From: Pholiota molesta
Taxonomy: Eukaryota; Basidiomycota; Agaricomycetes; Agaricales; Strophariaceae
Direction of reading: 5' to 3'
DNA length: 13,636 bases
Assembly: GCA_014925825.1 (NCBI GenBank)
Contig: JACGCK010000579.1
Coordinates: 1 to 13,636 of the forward strand
Part shown: piece by piece, positions 1-8,925 of the stretch
How the letters are laid out: the number at the start of each line of letters is the position of its first letter
How positions within the stretch are numbered: the stretch's first letter is position 1
Translations under genes and position numbers: made by a program
Notes under the pieces: generated by a model
What the model was told of the DNA's origin: nothing
The model's database searches: none
The model's input: the letters and a program-made list of their open reading frames with translations, nothing else

Positions 1-2622
1 GAAAGGTGTCTTGCGCCGGAAGTCCTCTTACTAACGGCACCGAATTGATTCTTCATGATCGTTGCGTTTCTTAAGCTTGCATGTCAGACTTCAAATCCTT
101 AACTTGGAATTACGGCCTACCCCTGAAATCCTGCTGGCTGGCAAGGAAACTCTGGAATTGACATGTCCTATTTTCGTTTTTTCCTCTGGATAGCACTCTT
201 GGCGAGCTAATAGTGGAGCACTGTCTAGGTCTGTCATGCTACATCAAACTCAAAGGTCTCATCCCCTGATATATTACCGACTTCTTTACTGTGCATAACA
301 AGGTGCTAGAATGATACGCACACTCATACATCCCTTCTTGGCCATTGCATAGACGTCAATTCATCTTCGATCAAATACTACGCCACGCAAAACATGGAAT
401 GGTAATGATACCTCAGTCTCCTGGTTGGAGATCCAACCAAAATCAGTCACCTAGGTCGGCGACATTCAGGACTAATATGGCGAAAAGGAGATGGTGCGTA
501 TTGTATTGAAGAATCCTCGGCATTATTATCCAGCAGTCGAGATCGTTTGCTCAGTTGAACTTGTAAATAGTCATTTTCATTTGTAGGGATCCACGTTGCG
601 CTGCGCTGAGTCGCTGACTGATTATGATTAGTATTGACACAGGGATTTAGTCACCACATGGACGTCACCAGGTTTGGAATTTAGGTGGTGATAGTGGCAT
701 ACTCATACGCTACATGTGCAGATGGATGAGTTCATCCTCGCCATTTGATCATGTCTCCAGACAATAGGATGTGGATTCATCTTACCCGAGGTATGTACGT
801 ATGTACGTGCTTTTAAAATTTGGGGTTGTGGATACGTTCGAAACTCGAGGTCTTTTCTAGGCTCTTGTATTTCCCCAATGAACTCACCAAGATAATTCGG
901 ATCACCCACAGTTAATGTTCTCTGTCAACCGTGCAATATTGAAAATGTTCACCAACTTGTATTCTTCAAGACTCGTATACGTGCAGTGGGAGCTACACAG
1001 ACCAGTGCTCCAGTCTTTTCCCCGCTTTCCGATTAGGAAACCAAGTACAGCTCTACTTGGGATCTGTCTATGGGACAAATATAGCTGCTCCGCGATTTCC
1101 ATCAAGAATTCATCCAGTTCAGCATGCTTCTATAGACTTATTGAGTATGTTGTTTGTTACCGAGCTGTGAGTTCATACCGCGATTATTCTCATGGTGGTG
1201 AAGGATCAAACCTCAACTACTACTTTCTTGCCCTTGAGGCATGCTGAATTGATGCTGGCTATCTTCGATGGCCTTGAGGCCCGACTTTCATGGACAAAGC
1301 CGGTGACTGGCTACCAGCCACTGGAATACTACAGGTTTCTGTCAATATCCAGCTTAAATTGATCAAGATTCAATAAGCAGTCATAAATCGTAGGATCAAT
1401 CAATGAGTCCATTGCAGGTATGTCAAGTATGTACTCCTCCAAGGAATTCATGCACCTACTTTCGCTGCTCATGTCGCTCTTCATAGGTAGAAAGATGAAT
1501 CTCGTTGTCTCCTATCTCTAGGGAACCTGCTGCTGATAAATTCGCTCCTGTTCGATTGAAAGATAAAACGCGATCTGGTGATTAAGATCTTGGGTAGTCT
1601 CATCACATTCGGTCGTCATTTTGATAAACCAAATCAGCTAAGAGCTTGAAAGACAAGGGCTTAAAATAAGGCGGCAAGTAAGTATGGGTCTTCTTTCCCA
1701 AAGCGTTTCCTTAACGAAAGCTTGTATAAGCTGTATTATTTAATGAGTTTCAGAAAGAAAGCAACAAAATGATATCCATATTTTTCTTAGAGATATGGGC
1801 GCGTTGTCGCAGTCAATTCAATTGAAGCTAATCTGCCAGCAGCCTCCACTGACCAGTCAATGCGACTCATCTGACGGTGGCCAGTAATAACCCGACGAGA
1901 CCCAGATTTGCTGCGTGGTATTAGATCTCATGCAGATCCGAATCCTGTCAGATCTCGGAGGTTCTCTGTGTTCCACAAGCCAAGATCTCAGCTAGTCCAT
2001 AAATACTTATATGAAGATTGAAAGGATACATTGGATTTCATGGGTCCAAATTTTAGCATAACGTTATGTGGACATACTGACCATCCCAGCCTATCCCAGC
2101 TGACATGAAAGGCAAAATATAGCACCCAAGCGTGGCATTGTAATAATAGGACGTCTCTTACCAAACGGCATAAAACTAGCCCAACGGAACATGAAGACTG
2201 TATTGTAAAGCCTATGTGCGAATTGGCTTCCCCGCTTTTATGTCCATGCGGAAAGGTGGTACGAATCGAGGTATAGGATTCTCAAAGGCTAACGACATGC
2301 AGCAAGGTATTATTCACAGGATACTAATAGCTATTGCATAAGGATGTGGGCATATGTGATAAGATAAAAGATAATAATGAATCCCTCTCCAAAGAAGACA
2401 AGATGGGTTTGAGGCATAGAATGTCCAAGATTCGCAGCGAATGCATCGTCAAACCCAAAAAAAAAGATTCCGCACAGGAGCGGAGAGCACATAAGCTGAG
2501 AGAGATAGTCGACAGCTCTTTTTTGAAGTCTGTCTTCGCAGGGACCGACCAACAGACATGCTTGTTCGCGTCCTGAAGGCATTCCTGACGAAACTCAATC
2601 AAAAAAGAACAAGATTGTCTGA
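1..2622. other. Left flank with no recognised gene
   Basis: No reading frame here belongs to a family I recognise, and the longest open frames are about 60-120 codons. The stretch next to 2623 is the 3' flank of the Vtc4 gene. Short open stretches that could be exons are: plus 86-193 (36 codons, preceded by a CAG, ending in TAG); minus 1329-1484 (ATG, 51 residues, acidic and hydrophobic); minus 1518-1619 (ATG, 33 residues, glutamine-rich end); and minus about 904-1130. They lie in different frames and I could not join them into one convincing model. A short GTATGTAC-type tandem repeat lies near 791-807. I found no terminal inverted repeats, tRNA or rRNA. An unrecognised intron-rich gene, a decayed gene and plain intergenic DNA all remain possible. 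Confidence 0.5.
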
Positions 2623-5600
2623 TCACATCTGCGACCAGCGGAGACCAATGTTCGTCGCCAACGCCATGAAGAGGACAGCACACAAGACAGTGGGTCCGTA
2701 CTTGTCATAGTACAATCCTTCGGCATACCGTTCGCGCAATCGATATGATCGGTAGATAAAAATCCCCGCAGAGTACGCAATGGCCATCAGTGCAGCCAAC
2801 GTGAAGAAGGCCGCACTGATGAGGCCCCGTGTGTCTTCAGGGGGGACAAAGTTCAGCAACGTTGTCGCTATCGTGCCGATGAATACGGCGGTGTTCAGCC
2901 ATTTCTACGAATTGGGAAAAAGGGATCAATCCAGCGTCCACAAAAGAAGAAGTTTAAGAAAATAAAGGGGGCATAGTCGTAATTTGCTATTCATAAACAA
3001 GGGGAAGGCTCTTCACCACATGGTACCCAAAGTTTTGCACCGAGGAGAACCAAACTCGAAAGGACCAGATACCACAAGCATTCGTATTGATCATAGACGA
3101 AAGGGGTAAGACTTACCAAAAACGTCCTCTCTGCCGCGAAGTAGACTTTCGGCTCTATCCGGACCGGGATGGCGATTTTCTTGCCCGGGGGTGCGCGCCA
3201 ATTTCGTTCGAGGATCCTATCGTCGTGCTTTGGCGGGCCCCCGAGCGCCTCTTCCTCCTCCATTTCGTCTGGGCGACGATCCTCCTCCACCTCCTCGTGA
3301 TCCTCAACCTCATCATTTCTGCGGCCGTAGGCACGTCGCGATGCCGAACGAGAGCCGCGGACGCGGGACGAAGAGGGTGAGCGCAGCCTGCGGCGCTCTT
3401 CGCCTTCGAGCTTGGTCTTCAGCGTCTCGTCGAACGTCGACGACGGCGCCAACGGGTTGATCGACAAGGCCTTTTTCGATAGGGTGGATTTCTGCGAGAC
3501 GAGTTTCTGGCGTTTTGGGTGTCCGTTCGCAAGCGCTCCGTTGGTGTCGACGGGTGCCGGCGGCTCGCCTTCCTGACTGCCCTCAGCGTCATGATCCTCC
3601 TGCTCCGCCTCGCCTTCGCCTTCACCCTGATCGGTCTCTTTCTCCTTGCCCTGTCGCTTCCGCTTCTTCTTGGCTTCCTCCTCTTCCTCCCGTCTCTCCT
3701 TCAGCATCTGCTCACGATACGCAATTGCGGCGGTAACCTCCGCGCCGCTCAAGCCGGTGCGCTTGCCCTCGTCATGCGCAGGGATGAAATCCTGCTCTTC
3801 CTCCTCGCCCTCTGACAAGGGCTCCGTGTAACCCGCGACAAGGCCAGGTGAAGCGGACCCATCGGTGGGCGTCAGCGTCGTGCGTGACGTCGACGTCTGG
3901 CTGGGGCCCTTGGAAGTTGTTGTCTGAGTCCCGTTGTAGTGCGGTCGCTCGATGATGCTGAGGTATCCTGTGTCTGGCTTGAGGATATCCACATCCACTG
4001 TTACATGACATTTGTTAGTTTACGATGCATTACTTGGAATCGACAATTACGTACTTTGGGGAAGCCAGAATGGGACAAGATCTACACGCTCTGGCAATAG
4101 AGTTGCGCAACCATGAATGAATTTACTATATGCGCGAAGAGGTCAATGAGACGCATTTTGAAAAAGAGATAGACATATACAGACCTGAACTTGGGTACTG
4201 CTTCTACCAAATGTGATTGGAGCAGATCCGTAATCCATTTGGGTGGTTGCTGGCCCAACTGCGTTTGCAGCTTAACCTCGAGCACACCATATCTGACCAA
4301 AATAAAATGTGACGTAGAACAAATTAGGAGCAGGACATCATAGCCCATCATAATACACTCACTTGAAGAGTTCTACATCCTCCTTGGGCAATTGCGGGAA
4401 TGGGTAGTCGATACCGATGTCCGTTCGCCGCCAGTTCTGTCCGGCACGCTCACGGCCGTCCCAGTTGTCTTCCCTGACCATGGTGAGTTCTGTGTCGAGT
4501 GAAATGCGGACCCTGGCATCGCCTGGAAGTTGGAAGGCTGTTCGATTGTAGAAAGAACGCATAACTATGACGCGAAACAGCGACCAAAAATCACACTTGG
4601 TTAGAACAAAAATATCAATCAGCGAACGCAACGCACCTGGTTGGAGTTTCTTAGTGAGAACTGTATATTGGACCTCATTAGCTAACTGGATCATCGAATC
4701 GACTTCTTGCTGTGACTTTTTCCCCTTCTTGACAAGCTGCTGGAAGTCTTCATCGACCGTATATTCCCCCCGTAAAAAGGGGTTTACGAGGTGCTCCTTC
4801 AATGGAAATCGTGCCTTGACTGATTTCTCTCCTGTCCAGTCTTCCCTGTGCGTCTTTCGCTCGACGAAAATCTGAGCGAAAGCTTGTGAGCTTGTTGTTT
4901 GCGGAAAGGGGCGGTTATACTGACGGTTTTATTGTCCATGTCTCCATACCATCGAAGACGGATCGCTTCAGCACCTTCGGTCTTCTCCAAACGACCAAGA
5001 TAGAGTTCTAGGTTCTCATTGTCGAAGTAGATTGAAGTAATGGCTGAGTCCTTTGGTTCAAACTCTTTTTCTTGATTGAATACTGCAAGAAATATGGAAA
5101 TCAATGACCACCGCAAGGAATTGCTATTAGGAGCTAGTTACCAAGGACAGGAAGATGGCGCAAGATGGCGAGTTTCAGAGGCACCAAATTATCGGGGTGC
5201 ACCCAGTATTTGGTCGTTTGACGGACGAAGGCACTTTGATTCCCTCCAGCGCTGGCGTCTCCTTGCACAGGATGACCGCGGGTACGAACTAGATCATATA
5301 ACTTGGAAAGTTTGACAATGAGGGCATCCCAGTTGTATTTATAGAATGGGCGTTTCTCGAGATAGTCTTGAATGAAAGTCGTTTTCAGAGGGACATTAGT
5401 TTGTTTCTAAAGAAGATCAGACCGCTATGAATGGGATATTCAGAATACTCTTACGTCGTGTTTCTGAAAGTATGTTGTGAGAAACATGGTCCGATGAGCA
5501 AACATGTAAGAAATACCTTTAGAATTTTCATAAAACCAGTAATGTTTAGCTTGGTATACAGTGCAAGGTCATGTACATCTGCGACTAGGGTGGCGACCTC

Positions 5601-6250
5601 TTCCTCCAGACCTAGAAATAGTGCCTCAAGAGCGTCATATGATTCGACAGAGTGGTCGTCGCCTTCTTCATCGGTGAGGTCATCGTCTGAACCTCCGTCG
5701 TGCTCGTAAGGATCCCGCTTCTGCTGCTGACTTTCTGGGTCGGACGTAAAAGACTCTGAAGGCGAGCGATGCTTGCGAGAACTCTCTTCTTCTGAGACTT
5801 CTTTCGCGACGAGGCGCTGTACGTCCTTCTCGGCCTCATGGATGCGGCGCGAGAGTTCAGACGTCTGTGAAGTAAATGGGAATTTGATTAGACGGCATTC
5901 GAGATAACAGCGGTTAATTAATTGGGCGCTTTAGGCAACTAGCTTACCTTGGCCTTTTGGAAGTCATGGATCTTATCCAACTCTGTTGTCAGCATAGCCG
6001 TGAACTCCTGTTCATCCTTCTCTGTCCAGCCTGTTGGAGAGGTTGTGCGAGCCTAAATGGCCAATGTCAGCGGCCAATCTCTCGTTCCCAATGCTTTCCT
6101 TGACGCGCCTTAAGCTCGCGTTTCAACAAGTTGTAGTCGAGATAGAATGGACGCCATTCGCCGTACAAGTCGGTCTAGAGATAGTAATGAATAACTCAGA
6201 TAGACAAAAAATAGGGAGCGACATACGGTGATTTTCGTGCCAAACTTCAT
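2623..6250 (-). CDS. VTC4: Vacuolar transporter chaperone subunit 4 (polyphosphate polymerase)
   Basis: Catalytic subunit of the VTC complex, which makes polyphosphate from ATP at the vacuole membrane and feeds it into the lumen. I infer 13 exons (minus): 6227-6250, 6105-6174, 5948-6030, 5517-5864, 5455-5463, 5142-5406, 4925-5082, 4637-4871, 4363-4564, 4185-4292, 4055-4125, 3117-3997, 2623-2904. They join in frame to 911 residues; yeast Vtc4 has about 721. The SPX domain (about 1-185) begins MKFGTKIT and carries Tyr22, Lys26 and the KKHDK helix end at 175-179, with an acidic serine-rich insert around 85-135. The polymerase domain (about 267-515) has R308, R310, K325, R405, R417, E470, K472, K499 and K502, each at +44 from the yeast catalytic residues as I recall them, so it should be active, unlike Vtc2/Vtc3. 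A charged linker (about 526-800) precedes the DUF202 domain (about 804-911, ERTFLKW, three likely helices). The start has A at -3. The 9-nt exon 5 and the 212-nt last intron are unusual. Confidence 0.95.
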
Positions 6251-6388
6251 GTTCTGGAGAAAGAGACGACGGAAATGAACGGGACTTGGAGGAGAGTGGA
6301 CGACGAACGTGCGCTGTGTCCAGGGACGATGCTAACGAGCACTTCAATTCAATTCATTCCATTTCGAACTTGGGCTTGGCTATGACAT

Positions 6389-6400
6389 CACGTGCACGTG
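6389..6400. promoter_or_regulatory. Tandem CACGTG E-boxes (bHLH site)
   Basis: The 12 bases CACGTGCACGTG are two perfect, abutting E-boxes, and the whole 12-mer is its own reverse complement. CACGTG is the core bound by fungal bHLH factors such as Pho4 (phosphate starvation) and Cbf1; yeast VTC genes are Pho4 targets. The site lies 139 bp upstream of the VTC4 start and 55 bp upstream of the GTR2 start. Binding itself is inferred. Confidence 0.55.
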
Positions 6401-6410
6401 CAGGCTAAAT

Positions 6411-6443
6411 ATGTCTGCGGGCCGCCGTCCTCGCCCATCCTAG
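6411..6443 (+). promoter_or_regulatory. Possible upstream ORF in the GTR2 leader
   Basis: A 10-codon frame, ATG to TAG (MSAGRRPRPS), ends 11 bases before the GTR2 start codon. Its ATG has A at -3, so it could be recognised if transcription starts upstream of it. A second mini-frame (6382-6408) overlaps the E-boxes and is less likely to be transcribed. If used, this uORF would reduce GTR2 translation or make it conditional. The transcription start is unknown. Confidence 0.3.
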
Positions 6444-6454
6444 TCATTCTTGCC

Positions 6455-8116
6455 ATGGCCAACTATGCCGCCGTCGCCTCCCCTGCACAGCGCCCGCGCC
6501 TCAACGGCCACAAGTCCTCCGCAGATGGCGTCGCGCGCACAAAGATACTCCTCCTTGGCCTCCGCAGGTCCATTTCCTCTCTTTCTCCGTCCTCTGGTCA
6601 CTGAATATCAGTTAGAGCGGGAAAAACATCCATCCAGCAGGTCCTCTTCAACAATCTCCCCCCAAACCAGACCTTCTATCTCGAGACGACCATGCGCATA
6701 GTGAAGCACGCCATAGAGTCTGTGCCGCCCGTCTGCTGCCCCTCTTTTCGTCTGACGATATACCGTCTGCAGCACAGTCATTCCTCTCGAAATCTGGGAT
6801 TGCCCGGCAAATACCACCGTCGAAACACTCGGAGTCCCGCTGTCCCAGTTCTCGACTATTATTTTCGTAATTGACATACGCGTATGTCATTCCTTGCTAT
6901 TTCTGTGTTCTTTATCAATGATGTATGCTGCAGGATCTATATAATCAACCTATATCGAAACTGGTGGAATTTATTGTTGCATCATATACCGAAAACCCGG
7001 ATATCATTCTCGAAGTGTTCGTGCATAAGGCAGAGAAGCTGCAGGAGGATGATAAGATTGGTGTGTTCCTTCCGATCTTCATGACTTCTTTCGCGTTTTT
7101 ATAAGTGTGAGCAGAGAACTTCAGGCAGATACACGAACGCGTATCGGATCGTCTGCTGGACATGTCACCCGATTACGAGCAGATGCAGCTCAACTTTCAT
7201 CTCACTTCAGTTTATGACCATTCCTTGCATGAAGCTTTCTCCAGAGTGCTGCACAAGCTGACGGAATCGCTGCCCTATCTTGAAGAATTGTTGAACGTGT
7301 TTTGTGCCGTGAGTTTATTTCCACCCCTGGGCGCCTATGATGGTCGCTCAACATCAAGCAGAATTCACAATCTCCAAAAGCTTTCTTGTTTGATGTCAAT
7401 TCACGGCTTTACGTTGCTACCGATGCTTCTCCTGTAGATTCCGCAACACATAATCTATGTTGCGATTACTTGATGATGCTGAACTATTTCACGCCCTTAT
7501 ACAGGTTAGCATTTCATTCCTCTATGGCTTCCTTTTCTCTAACTTCTGTCTTCGCAGATCCGTAATCTCAAGTCCTGAACGCCAGCGACAGTTAACAGGT
7601 CAACCCACCCCACCCCCTTCCTCGACCCTTTCCCCACAAACCGCTTCCTCCTCTTCCTCATCCCAAAATTCTATATCTCAAACTCGCAACGTCACCCCCA
7701 AATCTTCGCTTTCAAGGAACGGCTCTTCGACGCTCCTCTCGCCCACATCACCCACCCCGCCCACTCCACCAAGCACGAACGGCGCCTCCTCCCCACGCGC
7801 ACGCGACCACCCATCCGCGCCCACCCAGGCATCACCCGCCCCCGCCTCGCCGACGTCGCTCATGCCCAAAATGCAGCAATACAAAGACAAGTTCTACCCC
7901 TACGCCTCGGCGACGATGTCGCTCCCGTCGTCGACGGGCGGCGGGACGACGACGATTACGTACCACATGATCACGAAGAACCTCGCGCTGATGGCGCTGA
8001 TACCGACGGCGGTGTTCGAGGAGCGCAGGGGGCTTGTGGAGTACAACGTGGTGTTCTTCCGCGAGGGCGTGCAGGAGATATGCGATGTGGAGGACGAGGC
8101 AAGGGTGGCGGGATGA
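6455..8116 (+). CDS. GTR2: Rag-family GTPase Gtr2/RagC (EGO complex)
   Basis: Member of the Gtr1-Gtr2 (RagA/B-RagC/D) heterodimer that sits on the vacuole membrane in the EGO complex and relays amino-acid status to TORC1. I infer seven exons: 6455-6567, 6616-6717, 6773-6881, 6934-7060, 7115-7308, 7362-7504 and 7558-8116, joining in frame to 448 residues. The P-loop is GLRRAGKT at 35-42; the GLRR form is typical of the RagC/Gtr2 branch. The G3 region reads WDCPAN at 80-85, where most relatives have Gly at the fourth DxxG position. The G4 region reads HKAE at 139-142 instead of HKxD. The Rag C-terminal domain starts near 205 (KAFLFDVNS, ATDASPVD) and resumes near 390 (TYHMITKNLALMALI, ERRGLVEYNV). 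Between them lies a Ser/Pro/Thr-rich insert of about 120 residues (263-385), which explains the extra length over the yeast protein (about 341). The start has G at -3 and G at +4. RagC-branch assignment is firm; nucleotide-state consequences are inference. Confidence 0.93.
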
Positions 8117-8925
8117 TTCATGAGTGTGATGAGTCGGTGAGGATGTCGTCCCTTTTGGATTAGATGAGTTCGCTTTTCTTGCTTAGACTACCCTGTTCAT
8201 CTTTCAGATAGTTGTTATGTTCTTATATGCTATGCTTCCGAATTATCTAACTCGTTTGTTTTACTCAAGCGGGCGCGTATGGCTTAATTATATTGATTCA
8301 TTTTTGAAAGCAGGTCAAATTCCATCCTATTAAGTTGATAGAATCAAATGCGCCAAAAAAGATCCATATCAAACTCATGAACCATGGCTTCCTTGATACA
8401 TTAGCACGATGTTAATCAGAGTTTTATTTTTATTCTTTTGGTGCGTTTTTGTCCTATCATATCCTCTGAATTATATATGCTTACGATTCCTGTCTTTAGA
8501 CAATATATTTATATAGCACCAATCTCTCAACTAGAAAATACACAACTGATGCAATCCGTCGCAAGAATCCGCAGCAACGCAGCGCAGCGCACTGGTGATC
8601 AGACGGGCCGACCCACGAACATGTACGAGCGCTGCGACTGGACCCGGGTCGTCAGCAAGACAGCTGCGACCGACTGCGACAGTGTGCTTCCCCGGCGATT
8701 GGGCGTATCTTTGAGCTCAACCTACAAAGTCAATTGCGTTATTGCATCCACGTGCTATTCCTGCGCTTTCCACGCCAATTGTTTTGTGCAAGGCCATTGG
8801 AGATATGCTTGTGCGTATGTCTATTCTAGTTGCTCCAAAACACTTAAAAGGCAGAATTGCGATGGTCTAGTTATTCTAAGGCCCCGTTTCTTCATTATTG
8901 CTGCCCTTTGAACCCCGTTAATACT
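8117..8925. other. Intergenic: GTR2 3' flank and aminopeptidase promoter
   Basis: This 809-bp spacer lies between two genes on the same strand. The left part is AT-rich and should hold the GTR2 3' UTR and poly(A) site. Around 8497-8523 there is an AT-rich TATA-like run followed by a CCAAT. A CACGTG box is at 8749-8754. A 157-codon open frame (8438-8911) covers part of the spacer but begins at GTG, is cysteine-rich with no family resemblance, and ends 14 bases before the aminopeptidase ATG, so I do not call it a gene. Confidence 0.6.
8749..8754. promoter_or_regulatory. CACGTG E-box upstream of the aminopeptidase
   Basis: A single perfect CACGTG lies 171 bases before the aminopeptidase start. 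It is the only copy I found besides the tandem pair at 6389-6400. About three copies are expected by chance in a window this size, so its weight comes only from its promoter position. Confidence 0.35.

Larger units (their letters stand above)
6251..6454. promoter_or_regulatory. Divergent promoter between VTC4 and GTR2
   Basis: Only 204 bp separate the two start codons, which point away from each other, so both core promoters and 5' leaders must lie here or overlap the neighbouring gene. No clear TATA box is visible. The most distinctive element is the pair of CACGTG boxes at 6389-6400. A short direct repeat of TTCAA/TTCATT type occurs around 6342-6360. Shared regulation is inferred from layout. 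Confidence 0.75.

Noticed and set aside
786..812. Short GTATGTAC-type repeat
   Set aside because: Only about two copies; too short to support a repeat element or a regulatory call.
1540..1560. TTCGATT motif resembling a tRNA T-loop
   Set aside because: No matching acceptor, D or anticodon stems could be drawn around it.
2334..2576. 80-codon lysine/arginine-rich plus-strand frame next to the VTC4 3' end
   Set aside because: It has no ATG at its open start, is flanked by overlapping minus-strand frames, and shows no domain; most likely part of the VTC4 3' flank.
3087..3831. Several plus-strand frames opposite VTC4 exon 12
   Set aside because: They are antisense shadows of a GC-rich, low-complexity coding exon; the minus frame joins conserved Vtc4 domains on both sides.
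6031..6104. Alternative acceptor (TTTAG at 6053-6057) for VTC4 intron 2
   Set aside because: From the only good donor at 6104 that acceptor leads to a stop, whereas the acceptor ending at 6031 gives the expected [10 protein letters not shown] continuation of the SPX domain.
8438..8911. 157-codon plus-strand open frame in the GTR2-aminopeptidase spacer
   Set aside because: It starts at GTG, has a cysteine-rich composition without any family resemblance, and fills the expected promoter of the aminopeptidase.
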